A stretch of DNA of 64,000 nucleotides. Origin: Peribacillus frigoritolerans (lineage in GTDB: Bacteria; Bacillota; Bacilli; Bacillales; Bacillaceae). Positions 35,640 to 43,510 of this stretch are shown piece by piece. Both the position numbers and the translations under genes were made by a program. The stretch is from NCBI RefSeq assembly GCF_004358755.1, contig NZ_SMZY01000002.1:372001-436000 (forward strand), read 5' to 3'. The stretch's first letter is position 1. Each line of letters begins with the position of its first letter. The notes beneath the pieces were generated by a model, which worked only from the letters and a program-made list of their open reading frames with translations, did no database searches and was not told the DNA's origin.

Positions 35640-35870
35640 CTGGAAAAATCAAAAGGACTGTCTGGAAAGAGTGTCTTCGCATAGATTTATGTTGATAATA
35701 AAATGTTGTCCGTTCTGTTCTTCCGTTCCAGAAGCTACCTTTCCGCGGTCCGGGCTGGAGCCTCCTTGGCATGCCTGCGGGGTCTCCAACTTCCCTCTAT
35801 TACCCGCAGGAGTAAAGTTTATCCGCCACAATCCACTCATGATTTTTATCAAGTCGTTTAAAAACAACAT
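35640..35870. repeat. Dispersed intergenic repeat, long copy C
   Basis: Shares GTCTGGAAAGAGTGTCTTCGC, ATGTTGTCCGTTC, the TTTCCGC core, CAATCCACTCATGATTTTTA and AAAACAACA with the other copies. It carries an extra block of about 100 bp with GGTCCGGGCTGGAGCCTCC, CATGCCTGCGGGGTCTCC and CCCGCAGGAGTAAA. This block is rich in short inverted repeats. It fills most of the 660-bp gap between sigI and terC. The 35340-35640 part of the gap shows nothing recognisable. Confidence 0.75.
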
Positions 35871-35916
35871 AAAAAAGCAGGCAGGAAATAACATTTGTAT
35901 TTCTTGCCTGCTTTAT
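35871..35916 (-). terminator. Terminator of terC, shared in sequence with copy D
   Basis: AAGCAGGCAGGAAATA and TATTTCTTGCCTGCTT form a 16-bp stem with one mismatch, followed on the minus strand by TTTTTT. The hairpin is nearly identical to that at 57893-57937, loop included, so it may travel with the repeat. Confidence 0.8.
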
Positions 35917-35929
35917 TTTAGGACATAGC

Positions 35930-36727
35930 TTATCTGTGTTCTGCTTTTTCAATCATGCGTTCTTCTTCTGATTCCGGCTTGCCGCTTTCGTCTTTTGAGA
36001 GGAACCAGCCTGCAATGGCGATGCCTAAAAGGACGATCCAGAAAATCAGCTTCCAAGTGGCAGACTCAATGAAATGCTTATCTATAAGATTGATATCCGG
36101 ATGTGCTAATGTGTATAACGCGAGCTTTACACCTACCCAGCCAACAATCACGAACGCTGCAGTTTCAAGACTCGGCCGCTTTTGCAGAAGGGCGACGAAA
36201 TAGCTTGCTGCAAATCTCATGATGATTAGACCGATGACTCCGCCTGCAAGTATGATTAAAAACTGACCCCCATCCAGTCCGCCGATTGTCGGCAAGGCCG
36301 TTTCAGGCAAGGTTACAGCAAGTGCAACCGCAGCTAAAATCGAATCGACCGCAAAGGCGATATCGGCAAGCTCGACTTTGATGACGGTTCCCCAAAACCC
36401 TGATTCCTTCCGTACCTTCTGATTATGGAGATTCTTTTTAAAGACGAACTTTTTAAGGATATGATTGATTGAAATAAACAGGAGGTAAATCGCTCCAATC
36501 GCCTGAACCTGCCAGACTTCCACTAAAAATGAAATTAAAAACAAGGAACCAAAGCGGAGGACAAAAGCTCCCGCCAATCCGTAAAACAGCGCTTTTTTCC
36601 GCTGATCATCGGGCAAATGCTTAACCATGACGGCCATAACCAAAGCGTTATCTGCTGCTAATATCCCTTCAAGGGCAATTAATACAAGGAGTACCCAGCC
36701 GTACTCGAGCAATAAAGCTACATCCAT
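35930..36727 (-). CDS. TerC family membrane protein (YkoY-like)
   Basis: 265 residues, 7-8 membrane segments. TerC signatures are LEGILAADNALVMAVMVKHLP, DIAFAVDSILAAVAL and MRFAASYFVALLQKRPSLETAAFVIVGWVGVKL, with the acidic residues in the membrane that line the family's metal path. In B. subtilis YkoY-type proteins export Mn2+ for metalation of secreted enzymes. There, a yybP-ykoY Mn riboswitch precedes the gene. Here only about 60 bp lie between the start and the dedA terminator, too short for that leader. C-terminus is charged. Confidence 0.9.
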   Translation of the reverse strand: MDVALLLEYGWVLLVLIALEGILAADNALVMAVMVKHLPDDQRKKALFYGLAGAFVLRFGSLFLISFLVEVWQVQAIGAIYLLFISINHILKKFVFKKNLHNQKVRKESGFWGTVIKVELADIAFAVDSILAAVALAVTLPETALPTIGGLDGGQFLIILAGGVIGLIIMRFAASYFVALLQKRPSLETAAFVIVGWVGVKLALYTLAHPDINLIDKHFIESATWKLIFWIVLLGIAIAGWFLSKDESGKPESEEERMIEKAEHR

Positions 36728-36786
36728 TCTTTCATTCCTCCTAATAGCGTATTTTATCTATATACCCACTATCATTTCACTTCTAT

Positions 36787-36829
36787 CAAAAAAACACCTT
36801 TGCCTAATCATGGCAAAGGTGTTTTTTTG
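36787..36829 (-). terminator. Terminator of the DedA gene
   Basis: AACACCTTTGCC and GGCAAAGGTGTT form a perfect stem with T-runs on both strands, directly after the dedA-type stop. Confidence 0.9.
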
Positions 36830-37441
36830 TTAATTCTTATGAGTAAATGTTGACGGCTTGATTGCTTTTCTTGTCATAAACTTGTACAAAAGAAAAACAA
36901 TGACAGCAACTACACCTGCAGGAAGCAGATAGTCGTTGGCTATTCCGCCGACTTCCTCCCATTTATCGCCCAATTTAAATCCAAGAAATACATACAAAAA
37001 CGTAATCGGCAGCATAGCAGCAAACGTATAGATGGAAAAAATCCAGACGTTCATTTTAGCCATTCCGCATGGTATGGAGATCAGCGTTCTGACGCCAGGA
37101 AGGAAACGGGCGGTGAAAGCCACCATCGCTCCGTTTTTTTCGAAAAAAGCATCTGCTTTCGAAAGGTTTTCTTCATTGATAAACATATATTTTCCATACT
37201 TTATAAGAAATGGTCTTCCCCCGTAGCGGCCAAGCGCATAAAGAGTCAGCGGTCCGATCGTTCCGCCGATTGTGCCCGCAAGAACCGTTCCCCATAAAGT
37301 CATATCTCCCTGATAAACCCAATATCCCGCAAGCGGAAGAACTACTTCAGCAGGCACAAACTCAAAGCATAGTGCAAGTAACACGCCAAAGTACGAAAGG
37401 TCTTTAAAGTATTCAATAAAAGCCAGAATGTAATGTTCCAT
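36830..37441 (-). CDS. DedA family membrane protein (YkoX-like)
   Basis: 203 residues. SNARE-associated/VTT domain signatures are FVPAEVVLPLAGYW, AGTIGGTIGPLTLYALGRYGG, and FTARFLPGVRTLISIPCGMAKMNVWIF (the F-x-R-x-x-P-G-x-R motif). 4-5 membrane segments. DedA proteins act in lipid carrier recycling or flux across the membrane; some are undecaprenyl phosphate flippases. Interestingly it is divergent from a UppP-type gene of the same carrier cycle. ATG 37441 is used; AAGGAG is 13 bp upstream, a little far, and an earlier TTG is too close to it. Confidence 0.87.
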   Translation of the reverse strand: MEHYILAFIEYFKDLSYFGVLLALCFEFVPAEVVLPLAGYWVYQGDMTLWGTVLAGTIGGTIGPLTLYALGRYGGRPFLIKYGKYMFINEENLSKADAFFEKNGAMVAFTARFLPGVRTLISIPCGMAKMNVWIFSIYTFAAMLPITFLYVFLGFKLGDKWEEVGGIANDYLLPAGVVAVIVFLLYKFMTRKAIKPSTFTHKN

Positions 37442-37571
37442 GTTCAGTACCAAACTCCTTTTCAGTTCTACAAGCTATCATACTACACATACGATTAAAA
37501 AGGGACAACTTTACAGATTTTTAATTTTCGGCTTTTTATCAAAGAGCCAACTCTTTAATCGAGGTGAAAAA

Positions 37572-38342
37572 ATGGATTGGCTGCAGGCACTATTATTAGG
37601 ATTTATACAAGGTCTGACTGAATTTCTGCCGATAAGTTCAACAGGACATCTTTACTTGGGAAGAATGCTGTTTGGTATGGAGGACGGGGGCATCTTCCTT
37701 GATACGATGCTGCATATCGGAACCTTTATCGCGCTTATCGTGTTTTACCGGGATATTTTGCTGAAACTTTTGAAAAATCCTTTTACCAAGCTGACGTTTT
37801 TATTATTCCTCGGAACACTGCCGGCTGTTTTCGCAGGGATATTTATCAGTGATTTTTTTGACGGCATTTCAAAGTCTGGCGTCACCATCGGATGGGAGTT
37901 TTTAATTACAGGCGTGTTTTTATGGTTTGCTGATTCCATTAAGAAAGGGTCAAAAAAACTGGATGATCTGACAGCAGGCGACGCCTTGTTCATCGGGTGT
38001 TTTCAGGCGCTTGCTATCTTTCCGGCGATTTCAAGGTCAGGAATGACGATTGTTGCAGGGTTGATGCGGAGAATGGATAAAGAAACCGCAGCTTACTTTT
38101 CATTTTTGCTATCCATCCCTGCGATCTTTGGAGCCATCGTGTTTCAATCCGCTGATCTTTTTTCAGGGCAGGCAGCTTCAATTGGCTTCATGCCATTGCT
38201 TTTGGCAACCTTGAGCGCTGCATTCACTGGTTACATTGCTGTAAAATGGATGATCGGCTATGTTAAAAAGCACTCTCTAAAAGGGTTTGCCGTTTATGTT
38301 TGGGCTCTGGGCATATTGGTCATTGTCATTCAATCTATTTAA
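37572..38342 (+). CDS. uppP: Undecaprenyl-diphosphatase UppP/BacA
   Basis: 256 residues, multi-pass. Motif 1 is QGLTEFLPISSTGHLYLGR and motif 2 AIFPAISRSGMTIVAGLMRRMDKETAAYFSFLLSIP. Dephosphorylates undecaprenyl pyrophosphate to recycle the wall-lipid carrier; overproduction gives bacitracin tolerance in the family. GAGGTGA lies 5-10 bp before ATG 37572, so the 44-codon upstream extension is not used. Divergent from the DedA gene. Motif 2 reads ISRSG where most members have PGTSRSG, so it may be a divergent paralogue. Confidence 0.9.
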   Translation: MDWLQALLLGFIQGLTEFLPISSTGHLYLGRMLFGMEDGGIFLDTMLHIGTFIALIVFYRDILLKLLKNPFTKLTFLLFLGTLPAVFAGIFISDFFDGISKSGVTIGWEFLITGVFLWFADSIKKGSKKLDDLTAGDALFIGCFQALAIFPAISRSGMTIVAGLMRRMDKETAAYFSFLLSIPAIFGAIVFQSADLFSGQAASIGFMPLLLATLSAAFTGYIAVKWMIGYVKKHSLKGFAVYVWALGILVIVIQSI

Positions 38343-38352
38343 AATCAGGCAA

Positions 38353-38393
38353 AAAAACTAGCCGTCTTAAGAGGGACGGCTAGTTTTTTTTCT
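38353..38393. terminator. Bidirectional terminator, uppP / aldehyde dehydrogenase
   Basis: AAACTAGCCGTC and GACGGCTAGTTT pair as a perfect stem, with T-runs on both strands. On the minus strand it overlaps the last codons of the aldehyde dehydrogenase gene. Confidence 0.85.
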
Positions 38394-39872
38394 GAAGATC
38401 AGCTTTAAAAATGAGCGGATTTTAGGATATTTATTCTGATACGGATACCACTGAATCTCCGTTTTTTTCTTTCCCCGGTCAAGCAAAACGGATTTTTCGT
38501 GACAGAACACACGAATGCCCTCTTTGCCATGATACTTTCCTATTCCGCTGTGCTTTACTCCGCCGAATGGAAGATGATGATTGGCAACTGACATCATCAC
38601 ATCATTAATGACGGCATTTCCAGTAATAAGCTTTGAAACGACCCGTTTCGCTTTCTTAATGTCCTTGCTCCATACGCTTGCATTCAATCCGTAGATGGAG
38701 TCATTTGCAAGTGCTATTGCCTCTTTCTCAGATTTAAAAGGCATAACCGTTACGACAGGGCCGAATGTTTCTTCCTGTACAAGCTTCATTTTTTGATGAA
38801 CATCAACAACAATGGTTGGAGGAATAAAAAGTCCATCAGACAAGTCCCAATCTCGCGGCAAAGAGCCGGTGACCAATCGCGCTCCCTCTGCCATCGCCTC
38901 TTCCAGCTGTTCTTTAATTACTTCAATCTGACCGGGATAGGTCATCGACCCAATATCATCATTTACATCAGTTCCCTGCTTGAGCTTAACCGTTTCATTT
39001 TGCAGCTTTTCAAGAAATTCTGCATAAACACTCTGCTCTACATAAATCCTCTCAGAGCTCATGCACACTTGACCGCTGTTCGTAAAAGCTCCCCACGCTG
39101 CACCTTTTGCAGCACGGTCTAAGTTGGCATCTGCAAAAATAATGACAGGATCTTTCCCTCCGAGTTCAAGCGTCGATGGGATTAATTCTTTTGCAGCTTC
39201 CTCCTGAATTTTTTTCCCTGTCGCAACCGATCCGGTGAAAAAAATATAATCAGGCTTTCCGCTTATAAGCGCAGCTCCCACGTCTTTTCCTCCATGAGCG
39301 ACTTGTACGAGCCCTTTTGGAAAGTCAGCAAGCATGAATATTTGTTCAATGCATTTCCCTACTAAAGGCGTTACTTCGGAAGGCTTCAGGATAACTGAAT
39401 TTCCGGCAGCAAGAGCATTCAGCATCGGCACCATCGAGAGCTGCAGCGGATAGTTCCATGGTGAAATAACAAGCACTGTGCCTCTTGCCATATATTCTAT
39501 GTAGCTTTTCTTTCCCCAAAAAGTGATCGGCGTCTGGACACGGCGCGCAGCAAGACTTTTTTCCGCCGTTTTTTCTAAAAAAGAAATCGCATCCAAAACC
39601 GGCATCACATCAGCTGTGACAGCTTCCACTTTCACTTTTCCAGTATCAGCTGCTATCACTTCAATGATTTCATCCATCTTGTCCAGCATAACGTCCTTTA
39701 CCTTGCGAATGATGGTAAGCCGTTCCTTCACACTTTTTTCTTTCCATGTATCAGAGGCTGATTTTGATCGGTCATACATTTGCTGAATGTGATAAATAGG
39801 TGTTTCATCTATTTTTTCTGCACTGTTTAATGTAGCTGGGTTCATGACGGTCATAGACTGATTGCGGGACAT
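38367..39872 (-). CDS. NAD(P)-dependent aldehyde dehydrogenase
   Basis: 501 residues. Catalytic Cys in GAFTNSGQVCMSSERIYV, general base Glu in LELGGKDPVIIFADANLD, cofactor motif FTGSVATGKKI, and VISPWNYPLQLSMVPMLNALAAGNSVILKPSE. Closest in character to the YwdH/coniferyl-type long-chain aldehyde dehydrogenases with a basic C-terminal tail (FLKLIFRKKTSRPS), which could touch the membrane. The substrate is not determined. AGGAGGGG precedes the ATG. Divergent from ku. Confidence 0.88.
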   Translation of the reverse strand: MSRNQSMTVMNPATLNSAEKIDETPIYHIQQMYDRSKSASDTWKEKSVKERLTIIRKVKDVMLDKMDEIIEVIAADTGKVKVEAVTADVMPVLDAISFLEKTAEKSLAARRVQTPITFWGKKSYIEYMARGTVLVISPWNYPLQLSMVPMLNALAAGNSVILKPSEVTPLVGKCIEQIFMLADFPKGLVQVAHGGKDVGAALISGKPDYIFFTGSVATGKKIQEEAAKELIPSTLELGGKDPVIIFADANLDRAAKGAAWGAFTNSGQVCMSSERIYVEQSVYAEFLEKLQNETVKLKQGTDVNDDIGSMTYPGQIEVIKEQLEEAMAEGARLVTGSLPRDWDLSDGLFIPPTIVVDVHQKMKLVQEETFGPVVTVMPFKSEKEAIALANDSIYGLNASVWSKDIKKAKRVVSKLITGNAVINDVMMSVANHHLPFGGVKHSGIGKYHGKEGIRVFCHEKSVLLDRGKKKTEIQWYPYQNKYPKIRSFLKLIFRKKTSRPS

Positions 39873-40077
39873 TGCAGCCCCTCCTTTTTGGCATCGTTAT
39901 TTAGGTATTCCCACTTGAAAAGATCATAAACTTTTCAACTTTATAAAAAAGCATCTACTTGTACTATCGTCTTATACCCGAAAGAATTGACGGTCTTCAC
40001 TAAAAACCATTTTTTTCTGCGCATCATCAAGGTTTAAACGCAGAAGCTAAGAGAAAAAGGAAAGCGGGAGAAAAATC

Positions 40078-40935
40078 ATGCACACAATGTGGAAAGGATC
40101 AATCAGCTTCGGCCTTGTAAATATCCCAATCAAATTATATGCAGCTACCGAAGATAAAGATGTGAAGCTCAGAAATTTACACAGCAAATGCCACACCCCT
40201 ATTCAATATGAGAAAAAATGTCCGAATTGCGATGAAACAGTCGGGAATGATGATATTGTCAAAGGCTATGAATATGTAAAAGGCAAGTTTGTCATTTTAG
40301 ATGAAGATGAATTGAAACAGCTGAAACACGAACATGAAGATAAAGCAGTTGAAATTATTGATTTTGTGAACCTTGAAGAAATTGATCCTATCTATTTCAA
40401 CCGATCTTATTTTGTCGGTCCCGGAGAAAATGGCGGAAAAGCCTATTCTCTGCTTCGTGAAGCTCTTGTAAAATCAGGAAAAATCGGTGTTGCCGAAATG
40501 ACCATCCGCTCTAAGCAGCAGCTGGCTGTTGTCCGCGTATATCAGAATACCATTGTCATGGAAACCATTCATTACCCGGATGAAGTCAGGAATACAACAG
40601 ACGTTCCAAGTGTGCCGGAAAAAACGGAGCTTGGGGAAAAAGAACTTGAAACAGCTATCATGCTGATTGATCAATTAACAACAACCTTCAACCCGGAAAC
40701 CTACAAGGATGACTACCGGGAAGCCCTGCTTAATCTTATTCAGAAAAAAGCCGGCAAAAACGAAGGAAAAACACCGGCGGATGCACCGCGTGAAAATGTC
40801 GTTGACCTGATGAGCGCTCTGCAGGCAAGCATTGACCGCTCAAAAGAAAAGCCAGCGAAAAAAGAGACCGCTGCCAAAAAACAGGAGCCAGCCAAAGCGA
40901 AGAAAAAAACGAAAACTGCCCGTAAAAAAGCCTGA
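40078..40935 (+). CDS. ku: Non-homologous end-joining protein Ku
   Basis: 285 residues. The Ku core runs from MWKGSISFGLVNIPIKLYAATE to about residue 235, with a CPNC-type zinc-like motif (KCPNCDETVG). It ends in a long Lys/Ala tail (KKETAAKKQEPAKAKKKTKTARKKA) like that of B. subtilis Ku, which helps DNA threading. It works with LigD, encoded 0.6 kb away on the same strand with a HAD gene between on the other strand. In B. subtilis this pair repairs spore DNA breaks at germination. Confidence 0.96.
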   Translation: MHTMWKGSISFGLVNIPIKLYAATEDKDVKLRNLHSKCHTPIQYEKKCPNCDETVGNDDIVKGYEYVKGKFVILDEDELKQLKHEHEDKAVEIIDFVNLEEIDPIYFNRSYFVGPGENGGKAYSLLREALVKSGKIGVAEMTIRSKQQLAVVRVYQNTIVMETIHYPDEVRNTTDVPSVPEKTELGEKELETAIMLIDQLTTTFNPETYKDDYREALLNLIQKKAGKNEGKTPADAPRENVVDLMSALQASIDRSKEKPAKKETAAKKQEPAKAKKKTKTARKKA

Positions 40936-40940
40936 TATCA

Positions 40941-40972
40941 GAAAACCTCGTCAGGTCATACGAGGTTTTCTT
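40941..40972. terminator. Bidirectional terminator, ku / HAD phosphatase
   Basis: GAAAACCTCGT and ACGAGGTTTTC form an 11-bp stem. It overlaps the last codons of the HAD gene. Confidence 0.8.
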
Positions 40973-41486
40973 CTTTAAGTATCCAAACAGCCGCTTCAAA
41001 CAGAGTGTCAAACCTATAATCTGCACCATGATCCTCTGAACCGATTAAAATCGTTTTCACGCAAGCGGCTTTGCCCGCAAGGATATCAACATCGCGGTCG
41101 CCGATCATGTAGCTGTGTTCCAGATTGATTCCATGCTTCGAAGCAAGGGCTGTGATCATGCCAGGACCTGGCTTTCTGCAGCTGCATCCGGCGTAGGGAG
41201 CATGAGCGCAATAAGCAACCTCCTGAATACGGCCGCCTTCTTTTTCAATTTCTCCGATCATTTTTTGATGAATCCGCTGCAGCATCTCCTCTTTCAGATA
41301 GCCAAGCCCCACCCCTCCCTGGTTCGTCACGACAAATATGGTAAAACCTTTATCATAGAGAAGCCTTACAGCTTTTGCTGCTCCTTCTAAAAGATAGAGC
41401 TGAGACGGATGATTCACGAATTTGACGCGGTCCGATAAAACTTCATTTATCACGCCGTCACGATCCAGAAAAATAGCTTTATTCAA
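40956..41486 (-). CDS. HAD-IIIA phosphatase (GmhB/HisB-N-like)
   Basis: 176 residues. HAD motifs are IFLDRDGVINE, IFVVTNQGGVGLG, and SYMIGDRDVDILAGKAA. A zinc-binding Cys/His loop CAHAPYAGCSCRKPGPGM is characteristic of D,D-heptose 1,7-bisphosphate phosphatase and histidinol-phosphatase relatives. Without heptose or his genes nearby the substrate stays open. It is placed between ku and ligD on the opposite strand, so a role in repair is not implied. A 14-bp palindrome lies just upstream. Confidence 0.87.
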   Translation of the reverse strand: MNKAIFLDRDGVINEVLSDRVKFVNHPSQLYLLEGAAKAVRLLYDKGFTIFVVTNQGGVGLGYLKEEMLQRIHQKMIGEIEKEGGRIQEVAYCAHAPYAGCSCRKPGPGMITALASKHGINLEHSYMIGDRDVDILAGKAACVKTILIGSEDHGADYRFDTLFEAAVWILKEENLV

Positions 41487-41507
41487 GTTGAAACGCTCCC
41501 TTTCATA

Positions 41508-41521
41508 ATTAGAATTCTAAT
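41508..41521. promoter_or_regulatory. 14-bp palindrome between HAD gene and ligD
   Basis: ATTAGAATTCTAAT is a perfect palindrome in the short divergent region. It could be an operator for either gene; no cognate regulator is evident. Confidence 0.35.
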
Positions 41522-41561
41522 GAGAAATAGTAAGTTAAAAAAATGGAAAAGGACGATTGCC

Positions 41562-43430
41562 ATGTATGTAAAACCAATGCTTCCAACCCTTTCAGCCCAA
41601 ATTCCTGAAGGAGAAAAGTGGAGCTATGAAGTCAAATATGATGGATTCAGGGCCATTTTGTCCATTTCAGAAGAAGTAACTACACTGATCAGCCGAAACG
41701 GAAAAGATCTTGGCCCGCTTTTCCCCGAAATCATAGATGCTGTTCAATCTATCTTTGACAAGCTGAAGAAATTTATGCCGTGCACATTTGACGGTGAGCT
41801 CGTTTCATTAAAAAACCCGTATAAAGCATCCTTCGAAGTCATCCAGCAGCGCGGAAGGATGAGGGCTAAAGACAAGATCAGCGAAGCTGCAGGAACAAAT
41901 CCGTGCCAGTATTTGATCTTTGATATTCTTGAATGCAAGCACGAAAAAACGGCTTTTTCAGATTATCTTTCACGAAAAAAACAACTGAAAAGCATTGCGT
42001 CAGCATGCGGATTCCCCCTTGAACCTATAAAAAACAATCAGCTCATTCAATATGTCCCATCCTTTTCAAGGACCTTATGGAGCACCATTCGGGCATTTGA
42101 TTCGGAAGGAATGATTGCAAAAGAACATAAAAGCAAATGGGAGGCCGGAGTGCGCACGAAATCCTGGCTGAAAATAAAAAATTATAAATATGCTTTGTTT
42201 TTCATTATAGGATATGACAAGAAGAATGGGTATTTTAAAGCGGGTGTATATAAAGGAGAGAATGTGATAGACGCTGGTGTTTTTTCTCACGGACTCGAGG
42301 GAACTGACCGTGATTCTTTAATTAAGATTCTAAAGGAAAATAAAGATAGCGAAGATTCACAATGGATCACCATTTCCCCTGCGATCTGCGTGGAGCTGCA
42401 GTTTCTGGAGCTTTATAAAAATCAGCTGCGCGAGCCTTCTTTTTCAGCATTTCGGTTTGATCAGCATCCTGAAGAATGCACATGGGAGCAGCTGAAGCTG
42501 AATGCTGTTTCGTTTCACGAAGAAGTCCAGATCACACATCCTGATAAACCGCTGTGGGAAAAACCCCTGCGGACGAAAACAGACTATCTGGCTTATTTAG
42601 CGGAGGTTTCTGACTATATGCTTCCTTTCTTGAAAAATAAACTTCTGACAGTTATTCGCTATCCTCACGGAACGTCTGATGAAGCCTTTTATCAAAAAAA
42701 CTGTCCGGATTATGCGCCAAAGTTTGTGGCAACCGCGGAGCAGGATGGCATTGACTATATCTTGTGCAACGATATCTCCACCTTGATCTGGCTTGGAAAT
42801 CAGCTCGCCCTGGAATTTCATATCCCTTTTCAGACCTATGATTCCTCCCGACCGAATGAAATTGTCTTTGATTTAGACCCTCCATCGAGGGATGAATTTC
42901 ACTTGGCTGTTTCAGCAGCGTCTGAGATTCGCAAGCTCTTTGACTCATTCGGCCTTGCTTCCTTCCCAAAGCTATCAGGCGGAAAAGGCATACAGATTCA
43001 TATTCCCATGACCAAAAATCGTTTTTCATACGACCAGACAAAAAAGTTTACTTCCTTTATTGCTGAATACCTGGTCAATGCATTCCCTGAGCTGTATACT
43101 ACCGAGCGGCTCAAAAAAAACCGGGGAAACCGGCTGTATGTCGACTATATCCAGCATGCTGAAGGCAAAACGATCATTGCTCCCTATTCTGTCAGGGGGA
43201 ATCCTGAAGGGGCATTTGTGGCGGCCCCTCTATACTGGGATGAAGTGACGGAAGATCTGCGGGTTAATCCATTTACGATGGAGGCTGCAGCAGAGAGAGT
43301 GAAAGCTGGATGCCCATTTCAAGATTACTTTACTTCCCCGCAGGACGAAGTGATTGAGCAAGTACTTGATTTTATCGCTGAGAATAAATCACAGCAGACT
43401 TTAGAATTAAGAGCTAGTTATGGCAAGTAA
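41562..43430 (+). CDS. ligD: ATP-dependent DNA ligase D (ligase plus polymerase domains)
   Basis: About 622 residues. The N-terminal ligase domain has adenylation Lys K25 in YEVKYDGFR and the downstream EGMIAKEH and KIKNYKYALFFIIGY motifs. The C-terminal half is the LigD primase/polymerase domain (TVIRYPHGTSDEAFYQKN; catalytic EIVFDLDPPS; KLSGGKGIQIHIP). There is no 3'-phosphoesterase domain, as in B. subtilis LigD. ATG 41562 is preferred: AAAGGA lies upstream and the protein then starts as family members do. Partner of Ku. Confidence 0.95.
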   Translation: MYVKPMLPTLSAQIPEGEKWSYEVKYDGFRAILSISEEVTTLISRNGKDLGPLFPEIIDAVQSIFDKLKKFMPCTFDGELVSLKNPYKASFEVIQQRGRMRAKDKISEAAGTNPCQYLIFDILECKHEKTAFSDYLSRKKQLKSIASACGFPLEPIKNNQLIQYVPSFSRTLWSTIRAFDSEGMIAKEHKSKWEAGVRTKSWLKIKNYKYALFFIIGYDKKNGYFKAGVYKGENVIDAGVFSHGLEGTDRDSLIKILKENKDSEDSQWITISPAICVELQFLELYKNQLREPSFSAFRFDQHPEECTWEQLKLNAVSFHEEVQITHPDKPLWEKPLRTKTDYLAYLAEVSDYMLPFLKNKLLTVIRYPHGTSDEAFYQKNCPDYAPKFVATAEQDGIDYILCNDISTLIWLGNQLALEFHIPFQTYDSSRPNEIVFDLDPPSRDEFHLAVSAASEIRKLFDSFGLASFPKLSGGKGIQIHIPMTKNRFSYDQTKKFTSFIAEYLVNAFPELYTTERLKKNRGNRLYVDYIQHAEGKTIIAPYSVRGNPEGAFVAAPLYWDEVTEDLRVNPFTMEAAAERVKAGCPFQDYFTSPQDEVIEQVLDFIAENKSQQTLELRASYGK

Positions 43431-43446
43431 ATTCATAAAACAAGGC

Positions 43447-43482
43447 TGTTTTCGTTTGTTGTTTTTGATAATAAAACAAGAG
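43447..43482. repeat. Dispersed intergenic repeat, fragment E
   Basis: GGCTGTTTTCGTTTGTTGTTTTTGATAATAAA corresponds to the left end of copies B and D. The rest of the element is missing. It lies next to the swrC-like terminator. Confidence 0.5.
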
Positions 43483-43508
43483 TGCTCGAATCTTCAGAGC
43501 ACTCTCAT
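43472..43508 (-). terminator. Terminator of the RND transporter gene
   Basis: GAGAGTGCTCT and AGAGTGCTC-type arms (AAGAGTGCTC/GAGCACTCT on the plus strand) form the stem. T-rich sequence follows on the minus strand, just after the transporter stop. Confidence 0.75.
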
Positions 43509-43510
43509 TT

